From the NCBI GenBank assembly GCA_021806765.1, contig JAJZQR010000198.1, forward strand, positions 1 through 9,751: 9,751 nt of DNA, given 5' to 3'. Shown here one piece after another: positions 1 to 6,251 of this stretch. This DNA is from Chloroflexota bacterium (GTDB lineage: Bacteria; Chloroflexota; UBA6077). Position 1 is the stretch's first letter. Every line of letters begins with the position of its first letter. Both the position numbers and the translations under genes were made by a program. The notes below the pieces were generated by a model, which did no database searches, was not told where the DNA came from, and was given only the letters and a program-made list of their open reading frames with translations.

Positions 1-257
1 AGCGGGTCCCCTGCCCGCGTATGGCCTTCTCTCCCGACCGCTTCGATGCGTTGGCGAGCCTCTGCCGGCAGAGGGAGGCCCGAGGGGTCATCTACGTCAG
101 CCAGAAGTTCTGCGACGGCTCCCTGTACGACTTCGCACCCCTGCGGGAGCGACTTCAGCGGGAGGGGATCGCCACTCTGCTGTTGGAGTTGGACGCCTCC
201 GCCGTGACCGTGGGACAGACCAGAACCCGCATCGAAGCCTTCCTGGAGGCCCTGTAG
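1..257 (+). CDS. 2-hydroxyacyl-CoA dehydratase / benzoyl-CoA reductase-type D-component subunit, C-terminal fragment (5' end outside window)
   Basis: This is the last 84 residues of a D-component subunit of the HgdB/BcrC family; the reading frame is open from base 3 to the TAG at 255-257. The fragment shows the family's C-terminal pattern: a Cys shortly after the left edge (RVPCPR), a stretch GVIYVSQKFCD with a second Cys, and the ending GQTRTRIEAFLE, typical of these proteins. In the family such cysteines help bind an iron-sulfur cluster that receives a low-potential electron from the activator. An ATG at 21 is open to translation but lies inside the conserved part, so it is not the true start. 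The next gene begins on the last base of this stop codon, which indicates one transcript and a two-subunit enzyme. The substrate (hydroxyacyl-CoA or aromatic acyl-CoA) cannot be told from this piece. Confidence 0.85.
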   Translation, partial: RVPCPRMAFSPDRFDALASLCRQREARGVIYVSQKFCDGSLYDFAPLRERLQREGIATLLLELDASAVTVGQTRTRIEAFLEAL

Positions 258-1519
258 TGGGTTTCTTCGACGTGCTGCAGGGGACCCTGACCCGAACCCC
301 GTGGCGAGGGATGGTAGTCCCCGCCCTCCAACTGGCCATCTTGAGCCTCCGCTTCGACAGATCCCACCGCTGGAACTCCCAGCGGATGCTGATCGCCTTC
401 GGCCTGCGACTCTCCCTCCGGGCCTTCGAAGGGCGCGATCCGGTGGTGTTCACCAGCCTGCTGACCCCACCGGAGCTGTTGCACAGCCTGGATGCGGTGC
501 CCTTCGGCCTGGAGCCCGCCGGGGCCGGGGCGGCCCTGCTGCAGGTGGCGGCTCTCACGGCCGCTGAGCGGGCCTGGGCGCCGCCCGACGGCTGCACCGT
601 CCTCCGTTCTGCCCTGGGGGTGGCCCACCTGGGACTCCTCCCGAAGCCGTCGGCGGTGGTCTGCACCTCCTGCCTGTGCGATTCCACCCCCAAGGTGTCG
701 GCGGCCGTGGCCAGGATGGAGGGAGTCCCGTTTCACCTCCTGGACGTCCCCTACGAGGACTCACCCGAGGCGGTGGCCTACCTGGCGGACCAGATGAAGC
801 GGGTGGCCGGGGAGTTGGCGGAGGTGTTCGGGCGCCCGTTCCGGCCGGAGAGGATGGCCGAAGCCATCGAGACGTCCAACCGGACTCGCAGCCACCTGCT
901 GGCCATCAACGACCTGCGAAGAAGCCACCCCGGGCTGCTGGATTCCACCTTCGCTCAGGACTTCGTCTACGCCCTCAGCCTGCTCCTGGGCAGTCCCGAG
1001 GGGGCGGTCCTCTTCCAGTCCTACCACCGGGAGTTGGAGGAGGCGGCACGATCGCACCCAAGGGCGGCCGGCGGACCTCGGCTGTTGTGGCTGCATCTGC
1101 TGCCATACTACCGGCACGGCTTCCTGGAGGTGGCGGAGAGGGCGGGCGCGACGATCGTCTTCGAGGAGTTGAACCGGCTTTTCTGGGACGAGATGGACCC
1201 CCAGCGTCCCTGGGAGAGTCTGGCACGCCGCTGCCTTGGACACCCCTGGAACGGGCCCCTGGAGAGGCGGCTGGCGGGGATCCGGGACCTGGCGCGCCGG
1301 TTTCGGGTGGGTGGCGCCGTTCACTTCTCTCATCACGGTTGCCGGCACAGCTGGGGAGCTGGCAGGGCTCTGCGAGACGCCCTGGCCGAGGTGGGAATCC
1401 CTTTCCTGGAGTTGGAGGGCGATCTGGTCGACCCGCGGGAACGGGCGGGCGGGCAGCACGCCACGCGGCTGGAGGCTTTCATCGAGACGCTCGATCCAGG
1501 ACGCAGGGCTGACCGCTGA
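257..1519 (+). CDS. 2-hydroxyacyl-CoA dehydratase / benzoyl-CoA reductase-type D-component subunit
   Basis: The 420-residue product is a complete second subunit of the same family, about the usual length. It starts with GTG in a TAGTG overlap with the previous stop, with GGAGG at 245-249 seven bases upstream. Visible family features are a segment around residues 62-80 (DPVVFTSLLTPPELLHSLDAVPF), Cys113, a Cys-dense motif CTSCLCDSTPK with Cys136, Cys139 and Cys141, the motif around Cys362 (FSHHGCRHS), and the C-terminal GQHATRLEAFIETL at 399-412. By family knowledge the two D subunits each bind a [4Fe-4S] cluster and take one electron from the activator to drive radical dehydration or ring reduction of a CoA thioester. 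CTSCLC has more cysteines than I remember for this position. The enzyme should be cytoplasmic and oxygen-sensitive. The exact substrate is not inferable; neighbouring metabolic genes are missing. Confidence 0.85.
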   Translation: MGFFDVLQGTLTRTPWRGMVVPALQLAILSLRFDRSHRWNSQRMLIAFGLRLSLRAFEGRDPVVFTSLLTPPELLHSLDAVPFGLEPAGAGAALLQVAALTAAERAWAPPDGCTVLRSALGVAHLGLLPKPSAVVCTSCLCDSTPKVSAAVARMEGVPFHLLDVPYEDSPEAVAYLADQMKRVAGELAEVFGRPFRPERMAEAIETSNRTRSHLLAINDLRRSHPGLLDSTFAQDFVYALSLLLGSPEGAVLFQSYHRELEEAARSHPRAAGGPRLLWLHLLPYYRHGFLEVAERAGATIVFEELNRLFWDEMDPQRPWESLARRCLGHPWNGPLERRLAGIRDLARRFRVGGAVHFSHHGCRHSWGAGRALRDALAEVGIPFLELEGDLVDPRERAGGQHATRLEAFIETLDPGRRADR

Positions 1520-1530
1520 GATGCGCCTTA

Positions 1531-1558
1531 CTCAGTCCTCAGTCCTCAGTCCTCAGTC
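1531..1558. repeat. Four perfect tandem copies of the 7-mer CTCAGTC
   Basis: Four uninterrupted copies of CTCAGTC lie in the 60-base gap between the dehydratase subunit and its activator. The last copy runs into CTGACTGC, making a small inverted repeat, CAGTC-CT-GACTG, at 1554-1565 just before the activator's ribosome binding site. The copy number could vary by slippage and change the leader of the activator gene. There are no spacers, so this is not a CRISPR array. Confidence 0.9.
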
Positions 1559-1566
1559 CTGACTGC

Positions 1567-1574
1567 GGAGGAGG
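1567..1574 (+). promoter_or_regulatory. Strong ribosome binding site of the activator gene
   Basis: GGAGGAGG lies five bases before the ATG at 1580. It fixes the start of the activator and sits directly after the CTCAGTC repeat and its small inverted repeat, so any structure formed there could hide it. Confidence 0.75.
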
Positions 1575-1579
1575 TTCGT

Positions 1580-2383
1580 ATGGCGGTCGGGGACGGACGT
1601 CTGGCGGCCGGAATCGACGTGGGATCGGTCTCATCGGAGGCGGTGCTGCTGGCAGGGGACCAGATCCTGGCTGCGGTTGCGCTGCCGACCGGGGCTAACG
1701 GGCGCGTTGCCGGGGAGAGGGTGCTGGAGTCGGCCCTGCGTCGGGTCGGGGCCGCGAGACAGGAGCTAGCCTTCGTCGTGGCCACCGGGTATGGCCGGAA
1801 GGGGGTGGGGCTGGCCCACCGGGCTGTCACCGAGATCACCTGCCACGCCCGTGGTGCCCGCTACCTGATGCCCGACGCGCAGACCGTCATCGACATCGGT
1901 GGCCAGGACAGCAAGGTGATCCGAGTGGACGGCGGGGGGACGGTCGTGGACTTCGTCATGAACGATCGTTGTGCCGCCGGCACCGGGCGCTTCCTGGAGG
2001 TGATGGCTCGGGCCCTGGAAGTCCAGTTGGAGCAGCTGGCCGAGTTGTCGCGCCGAGCCTCTCGCACTGCCTCCATCAGCAGCACCTGCACAGTCTTCGC
2101 CGAATCGGAGGTGGTGTCGCTGGTGGCGGAGGGGGTGCCTCGGGAGGAGATCGTCTCGGGGTTGCACGCGTCGGTGGCCGAGCGGATCTACGGCATGGTG
2201 CAGCGTTTGACCCTCGTTCCCCCGGTAGTGATGACCGGTGGGGTGGCCCACAACGCCGGAGTGGTGCTGGCCATCGAGGAGCGGCTGGGTTGCCGGGTGG
2301 AGGTGGTCCCCGAGCCTCACTTGGTGGGGGCCCTGGGAGCGGCCCTGATCGCCGCGGAGATGATGGCCAGGCCGGCCTCGTAG
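1580..2383 (+). CDS. Acyl-CoA dehydratase activator, component A (BadF/BadG/BcrA/HgdC-type ATPase)
   Basis: The 267-residue protein is a textbook-size activator of the ASKHA ATPase fold. Phosphate loop 1 is GIDVGSVSSEAV (11-22), phosphate loop 2 is DIGGQDSK (105-112), and the adenosine region is MTGGVAHNAG (218-227). Cys131 in NDRCAAGTGRFLE and Cys170 in SSTCTVFAESEV correspond to the two cysteines through which, in this family, each monomer helps hold one [4Fe-4S] cluster at the homodimer interface. ATP hydrolysis drives transfer of a low-potential electron from this cluster to the dehydratase. Directly following the two D-component subunits on the same strand, it is their likely partner. 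In the classical glutamate-fermentation operon the activator comes first; here it comes last. The start is supported by the GGAGGAGG upstream. Confidence 0.93.
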   Translation: MAVGDGRLAAGIDVGSVSSEAVLLAGDQILAAVALPTGANGRVAGERVLESALRRVGAARQELAFVVATGYGRKGVGLAHRAVTEITCHARGARYLMPDAQTVIDIGGQDSKVIRVDGGGTVVDFVMNDRCAAGTGRFLEVMARALEVQLEQLAELSRRASRTASISSTCTVFAESEVVSLVAEGVPREEIVSGLHASVAERIYGMVQRLTLVPPVVMTGGVAHNAGVVLAIEERLGCRVEVVPEPHLVGALGAALIAAEMMARPAS

Positions 2384-2409
2384 CAGCCAGCCGACTTGAA
2401 AACGTCGCA

Positions 2410-2446
2410 GGGCACCTGGCGCGAGCGCAGCGCCACGCCGGTGCCC
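2410..2446. terminator. GC-rich hairpin between convergent genes, possible terminator without T-tract
   Basis: GGGCACC (2410-2416) pairs with GGTGCCC (2440-2446), and TGGCG (2417-2421) pairs with CGCCA (2431-2435), with a four-base bulge CGCC on one side. The hairpin starts 27 bases after the activator stop and 53 bases from the stop of the opposing yccF gene, a fitting place for a two-way terminator. No T-run follows on either strand, so classical intrinsic termination is doubtful. Its loop holds GCGAGCGCAGCGC, a 13-mer that recurs at 6350-6362. Confidence 0.4.
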
Positions 2447-2473
2447 CGCCACCCGGTCCGCGATGGACGGGAC

Positions 2474-2487
2474 GCGGGGCGCCCCGC
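2474..2487. repeat. Perfect 14-base GC palindrome
   Basis: GCGGGGCGCCCCGC is its own reverse complement. It lies in the convergent gap, 12 bases from the yccF stop. It may be part of a termination structure or the remnant of an intergenic repeat; nothing in the window decides between these. Confidence 0.6.
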
Positions 2488-2498
2488 CCTGCGCAAGC

Positions 2499-2888
2499 TC
2501 AGTACCGGTACAGAGTGGTCACCCCTCCCGCTCGCTCGAACATCAAGAAGGCCACCGGAATCCCGATAATGGTGATCATGAAGACGTAGGCCAGTTGCAG
2601 CCAGAAGAACGAGAACCACCAGCCGATGAAGATGAAATAGAGCGCTCGCACCCAGAAGGGGTATTGCGCCGGTCCCAGTTCTGTTCCCGCTGCCGTCCTG
2701 TACTGCTCCATTGGTCGAAGTGTGATGATAGTGGGCAACCGGTCGATCAGCCAGATGCCGATGGGAATCCCGATGATGGTGACGAGGAAGAACCAGGCGA
2801 TGGCGATAACGATCTCCCCCAGCCACCAGCCGATCAGCAGGAAGTAGATGATGCGCACGATCAGGCTGGTCTCTTCGCGCTCGACCAT
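2499..2888 (-). CDS. yccF: YccF family inner-membrane protein (duplicated YccF domain)
   Basis: This 129-residue, strongly hydrophobic protein consists of two copies of the YccF (DUF307) domain, at residues 11-57 and 80-126. The copies line up over 47 residues without a gap and share the signature YF-IGWW followed by TIIGIP; each contains about two membrane-spanning stretches. The two copies are joined by a short polar linker (about 58-79). Length and layout match the bacterial family, whose function is unknown. The ATG at 2886-2888 is preceded by a purine-rich AAAAGGGGGCGGA. It is the last gene of the minus-strand series, 95 bases downstream of yjbQ and convergent with the activator gene. 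Whether it belongs to the terpene transcript is unclear because a hairpin lies in the gap. The family call is confident; the role is not known. Confidence 0.92.
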   Translation of the reverse strand: MVEREETSLIVRIIYFLLIGWWLGEIVIAIAWFFLVTIIGIPIGIWLIDRLPTIITLRPMEQYRTAAGTELGPAQYPFWVRALYFIFIGWWFSFFWLQLAYVFMITIIGIPVAFLMFERAGGVTTLYRY

Positions 2889-2920
2889 CGCTATCCGCCC
2901 CCTTTTCCCTTATTCCTGGC

Positions 2921-2939
2921 CCTGCCATACGGAGGCAGG
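2921..2939. terminator. Short hairpin between yjbQ and yccF
   Basis: CCTGCC (2921-2926) and GGCAGG (2934-2939) form a six-base stem with a seven-base loop. It lies in the 95-base gap after yjbQ in the direction of transcription and before the yccF start. No T-run follows, so it could be a weak terminator, an attenuating structure or chance. Confidence 0.3.
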
Positions 2940-2983
2940 CACCAGGGGGCGAGGGAATAGCACTGTCCATGCCGTCGAGGAAA

Positions 2984-3562
2984 CTAGCAACCCATGATCT
3001 GAACAGCTACCTCCCTGGTCCTCGCCCGGTCCAGTTCCACCAGGAAGAGCCGCTGCCAGCGGCCGACCTGCAGGTAGCCGTTGATCACCGGTATGGTCTC
3101 GCTGGTGGAGAGGAGGAGATGCTGGCAGTGGGAATGGGCGTTAGGGGACTCATCCTCTTCCATGTTGACGTAACGCACGATGAAGTTGTTGTGATAGTAA
3201 TCCCGATCCTCCGGACAGATTTCCCGGAGGAACCTCTCCATGTCTTTGATCAGTTCGGGCTCATGCTCGTTGATCTTGATGGCCGCGGTAGTGTGGCGCG
3301 AGTATGCGGTGACGAGGCCGTTGGTAATGCCGGCAACGGTCACCACGTGGGCGACGTCGTCGGTGATGTCTATGAACTGCGGCCCCCGCTCCGTCTGGTA
3401 GCGCAGGACCGTTGTGGAAACCCGCAGCAATCCCTCGGCCAGATACGACTTGACCACCGGCGGCCGATGGCCTTCCGGAGGCTCGGCCAAGGCTACCTTC
3501 GCTGTCGGCGCCTCTTGCCGGTGAGCGTTGCCGTTGCGTTGGGGGTCCGGGGGCACACCCAT
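2984..3562 (-). CDS. yjbQ: YjbQ / UPF0047 family protein, coupled to the diterpene cyclase gene
   Basis: The chosen start gives 192 residues. The core, from about residue 37 to the end, is a full UPF0047 domain: FIDIT (63-67), SRHTTAAIKINEHEP (88-102) with the conserved His, SPNAHSHCQHLLLSTSETIP (139-158), and the ending GRWQRLFLVELDRAR with VQIMG. E. coli YjbQ has been reported to have weak thiamine-phosphate synthase activity, but the true role of the family is unsettled. I chose the ATG at 3562 because a perfect GGAGGTGA (3568-3575) lies five bases upstream; an ATG at 3577 would lie inside that site, and the frame stays open to 3706 without a better start. Residues 1-36 are an extra, Pro- and charge-rich tail not found in the usual 130-140-residue proteins. 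The gene starts five bases after the cyclase stop, so coupled translation and a link with diterpene metabolism are likely, though the link is inference. Confidence 0.88.
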   Translation of the reverse strand: MGVPPDPQRNGNAHRQEAPTAKVALAEPPEGHRPPVVKSYLAEGLLRVSTTVLRYQTERGPQFIDITDDVAHVVTVAGITNGLVTAYSRHTTAAIKINEHEPELIKDMERFLREICPEDRDYYHNNFIVRYVNMEEDESPNAHSHCQHLLLSTSETIPVINGYLQVGRWQRLFLVELDRARTREVAVQIMGC

Positions 3563-3567
3563 CTCGG

Positions 3568-3575
3568 TCACCTCC
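3568..3575 (-). promoter_or_regulatory. Ribosome binding site of yjbQ overlapping the cyclase stop codon
   Basis: On the minus strand GGAGGTGA forms the last codons of the cyclase gene, its final TGA being the stop. It sits five bases before the ATG of yjbQ at 3562. Ribosomes finishing the cyclase therefore stop right on the yjbQ initiation site, which supports translational coupling and decides the start. Confidence 0.8.
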
Positions 3576-5187
3576 ATCTGAACTCCAGTCCCCGTTGCGT
3601 CCCGCTCCTGGTGCTTGCCAGCACCCTCGGTTCTTGTAGCCTGCGGTAGGCCGTGCGAGCCGCTTGGATTGCCGCCCGCACCACCAGGACTGGAGTGTAG
3701 AGACACTTATCGATCCACATGGGTGGGAAGAGGGACGCGGGGGCAGACTGGTCCGTCGGGACAGCGTTGCGCAGGTAACGGAGGCCTGCCGCGCACCGTT
3801 GGCGGTCGCGCTCAGGCACCCTGTCGGGAGTATCCGCCGCGAGGGCCAGGACGGCGTAGGCCGTCTCTTCCGCCGTCGGCACACCGTAGAAGCCCCAGGA
3901 TCCGTCAGGATTCTGCGTTTGGCGGAGCCAATCCCGTGATTGCTGCACCAGGGGCTCCATGCGCTTGAGTTGATCGGGCGGCAGGAGGCTAAGGATGGGC
4001 AGGGCGTGGGCGGTCGCGTAGTAGGGCGAGATGTGCCACTTGTCGTACCAGAAGAGGCCGCCTACCCGCTGGTCTATCAGGTAGTCCAGAAGACGGTCTA
4101 CGGTGCCGTGGAGCTGTCGGTATCCCGGGACCCTCAGCAGCGCGTGCAGCACGTGGAGGTTGACTCCCACGGAGGAGTGGCGTTCGTGGGGGAAGCTGGC
4201 GAAGTAACCATCCTTCGTCGCGAAGCCCTGCAGCACGTTCGGGTCTACCGGTTCCCCCAGGTCGTGCAGCAGCAGGAGCGCCACGGCGGTGTCGTCGGCA
4301 TCGGGAATAGGGAAAGTCGGGGACAGGCTGACGCCGCCGGCCTGCAGGGCTGAACGCAGAGCCGTCCGCTCGCCGGGGCTGAGCAGCAGGGCAGCAGGAA
4401 CGCTGGCCAGGAACAGGTGATAGGCGGCCCACAGCAGTTCGAAGGTCTCGCATGGGTGCAACACCGGTGCCGTGGACCCGCCGGCGTGGGCCAGACTCGC
4501 CTCCAGATAGCTGAGAGCCCGAGGATCCCTGCTCTGAGCGAAGTAAAAGGCCGTAGCTGCGGGCGAGTTTCCTATGGCCCCGTTCCCTCCCTGAGCGGCT
4601 CGGAGGCCTGCGGGGTCCGCCTGGTCCCCCAGGAACTCCAGGGAGTGGACCACCGTGGTCCGCGGAGAGTAGAGGGCGCTCGAAGGGATGAGCCGCAGCT
4701 TCTCCGCCCGCTGCTGTGCATAGATGTCCAAGTGGGGGGGCACAGGCACCCTGGCCTTTTGGGCTCGCTGCACCAGGGTCGGCAGGAGAAGCTCGAAACC
4801 CACCAACTCGATCGGCTCGGTGGCCAGCAGATGTCCGCGCTGCCAGAGGTAGCGGGTGCCGGCGGCAATGCACTCCCGGTCGGTGGAGCGGTGCCCGAAC
4901 CTGGCCAGCGGTGCCAGGGCGGCCAGAGTACACAGGAGTCGATCGTGCTCGTAGCGGATGGAGCCTCCCCAGCTTCCGTCCGGCCACTGGTTCTCCACCA
5001 GCCATTGCAGTGCCGTGGGGAAGCTGGAACTGTTCTCTTGGCCCTGCGCAGGCACCCCGGCCAGCCATGCCGTGTCGTAGGCTGTGCCGGCGATGCCCGG
5101 ACGGGCGTCGGGCTCTGCGAGCAAATCGACTGCGAGTCGCCCGCGACCCTGTGCTTCAGTCACGGCTGTTTCCCGTTGCCCCGACAT
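3568..5187 (-). CDS. Class II diterpene cyclase (copalyl/kolavenyl/halimadienyl diphosphate synthase type)
   Basis: The 539-residue protein has the features of bacterial class II diterpene cyclases, which protonate geranylgeranyl diphosphate and close it to a bicyclic diphosphate. Visible marks are AYDTAWLA (36-43) near the N-terminus, QW-type repeats QWPDGSWG (67-74) and QNPDGSWG (425-432), TVVHSLEFLG (178-187), GNSPAATAFYF (206-216), the catalytic acid motif PDADDTA (295-301, DxDD at 296-299), WYDKWHISPYY (380-390) and a late WIDKCLYTPVLVVRA. The DxDD aspartate is the proton donor. No class I DDxxD motif is seen, so the diphosphate should be kept. The length (about 500-540 in this group) and the AYDTAW/SPxATA motifs separate it from squalene-hopene cyclase (about 630). 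It starts seven bases after the class I synthase stop, with AGGG nearby as ribosome binding site. The precise product skeleton cannot be predicted. Confidence 0.93.
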   Translation of the reverse strand: MSGQRETAVTEAQGRGRLAVDLLAEPDARPGIAGTAYDTAWLAGVPAQGQENSSSFPTALQWLVENQWPDGSWGGSIRYEHDRLLCTLAALAPLARFGHRSTDRECIAAGTRYLWQRGHLLATEPIELVGFELLLPTLVQRAQKARVPVPPHLDIYAQQRAEKLRLIPSSALYSPRTTVVHSLEFLGDQADPAGLRAAQGGNGAIGNSPAATAFYFAQSRDPRALSYLEASLAHAGGSTAPVLHPCETFELLWAAYHLFLASVPAALLLSPGERTALRSALQAGGVSLSPTFPIPDADDTAVALLLLHDLGEPVDPNVLQGFATKDGYFASFPHERHSSVGVNLHVLHALLRVPGYRQLHGTVDRLLDYLIDQRVGGLFWYDKWHISPYYATAHALPILSLLPPDQLKRMEPLVQQSRDWLRQTQNPDGSWGFYGVPTAEETAYAVLALAADTPDRVPERDRQRCAAGLRYLRNAVPTDQSAPASLFPPMWIDKCLYTPVLVVRAAIQAARTAYRRLQEPRVLASTRSGTQRGLEFRWR

Positions 5188-5194
5188 CTCAGCC

Positions 5195-6223
5195 CTAGCT
5201 CCCCTGCGCAGCGAAGGTGTGGTAGTCGTGATGGGTGTAAAAGTCGCAGACGAAGCGAGCGATATCCGCTGTGGCCGCTTCCGGCCGTCCCGTCTGGGTG
5301 GAAGCCCGGCTTTGCAGTTCCTCCAATCGGTTCAGCCCGCCGGCGATGTCTGCCCGCACGCGGCCCTCCGCCTGTCGATGAGCCTCCTCGGCGCTCAGCC
5401 CCGCCTTCTGGAGCCCCTGTTCCAGGATTACCAGGGCGTTGATCTTTCCCTCACCCACCTCCTTCCAATAGGTCTGCAGGTCGTTGGCGAGGCGAATGCA
5501 GGTAGAGGTGATCCGTTCCATGGTGCGGAGGTGATCCACATGCTCGGGGGTAGAGGGATCGTCGGAGGTGATGATGGCCGCCCACACGTAAGGAGGGCCC
5601 CCGACGCTGTAGAGTCCTGTCTCGACGTACTCCTCGTAGGAGGGGAGCGAGGCGGTGCGGTCCCGCCGGTAGCCCAGCCGCCAGTGGTCCTCCCTGATCA
5701 TTCCATCGATAGTCCCGCCCAGGGCATCGGCCCAGCGGGCGCCCAGGGATTCGAAGAGGGGATAGCGGGCCAGAACATCGCGGACGTCGGCCAGGGCCGC
5801 TGCCAGACTGTCGCCAGGCGGTGGGGACTCCCGATAGTGGGCGATGGCTTTGTAGCGCTCGGCCCGAAGCGTCAAGTCGGCCCGAGACAGCTGTTCCTCA
5901 TCGAAGACGTCGTCCAGGGCGAAGACCCAGAGGCTCAAACTTGCCGTCGCGACGAGGGCATCCGCGTCGCAGAAAGAGGCCGCAGCCGCAACCGACAGGG
6001 ATAGGGGCTCTACTCGGATCCGCCTGATCGGAGGATAGCGGGCTGCCCATCGGTCCAGCTTCGGAGAGGTTTGGGTGCTCAAGTCGAAAATGCGTAGCTG
6101 TTCCGCGGTATCCAGAGACTCCAGGAAACGGCTACGCAATCCCGCCCACGGAGAGGCTTCTGCCTGCGTCTCCGGCGGACTGGACTGTTGTGCTGACGGA
6201 GTGTGCTTCCCCGGCGATGGCAT
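5195..6223 (-). CDS. Class I terpene synthase (probable diterpene synthase acting on the class II product)
   Basis: This 342-residue protein fits the single-domain bacterial class I terpene synthase family. The first metal-binding motif is DDVFD (104-108) within LWVFALDDVFDEE, and the second (NSE) is NDLQTYWKE (247-255), with Asn247, Thr251 and Glu255 as the expected magnesium ligands. These enzymes ionise the allylic diphosphate and quench the cation with water or by proton loss. The first 30 residues are low in complexity and probably disordered. In the segment EYVETGLYSVGG (198-209) I see Gly203 where an Arg acting as diphosphate sensor is usually expected. GGGAGGGG lies just before the ATG at 6223. 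Its position directly upstream of a class II cyclase strongly suggests it uses that enzyme's bicyclic C20 diphosphate, as in the kolavelool pair of Herpetosiphon aurantiacus; the product itself is unknown. Confidence 0.93.
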   Translation of the reverse strand: MPSPGKHTPSAQQSSPPETQAEASPWAGLRSRFLESLDTAEQLRIFDLSTQTSPKLDRWAARYPPIRRIRVEPLSLSVAAAASFCDADALVATASLSLWVFALDDVFDEEQLSRADLTLRAERYKAIAHYRESPPPGDSLAAALADVRDVLARYPLFESLGARWADALGGTIDGMIREDHWRLGYRRDRTASLPSYEEYVETGLYSVGGPPYVWAAIITSDDPSTPEHVDHLRTMERITSTCIRLANDLQTYWKEVGEGKINALVILEQGLQKAGLSAEEAHRQAEGRVRADIAGGLNRLEELQSRASTQTGRPEAATADIARFVCDFYTHHDYHTFAAQGS

Positions 6224-6251
6224 CTAGTGCCCCTCCCGTAGCCTCTACATA

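Noticed and set aside
1531..1558. CRISPR array
   Set aside because: The units are only seven bases and contiguous, with no spacers and no cas genes.
1521..1562. Possible 13-codon leader peptide beginning at ATG 1521 and reading through the CTCAGTC repeat
   Set aside because: There is no ribosome binding site of its own and no run of regulatory codons; the frame exists because the 7-mer repeat happens to lack stops.
2984..3706. Longer yjbQ start at 3706 or 3577
   Set aside because: The 3706 start would overlap the cyclase gene by about 140 bases without support, and 3577 lies within the ribosome binding site that serves the ATG at 3562.
3989..5068. Long open frame of 359 codons on the minus strand inside the cyclase gene
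   Set aside because: It is a shadow frame of GC-rich DNA: Arg, Pro and Gly rich, with no family motif, and lies wholly within a gene with clear catalytic motifs.
3568..5187. Squalene-hopene cyclase
   Set aside because: It shares the DxDD motif and some QW repeats, but at 539 residues it is too short, has only two clear QW repeats, and carries AYDTAW and SPAATA motifs typical of class II diterpene cyclases; it also sits beside a class I synthase.
4417..5442. Open frame of 341 codons on the plus strand, antisense to both terpene genes
   Set aside because: It crosses the boundary of two well-supported minus-strand genes, has biased composition and no recognisable domain.
5084..6004. Open frame of 306 codons on the plus strand, antisense to the class I synthase
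   Set aside because: It lies opposite a gene with both metal-binding motifs and shows no family resemblance.
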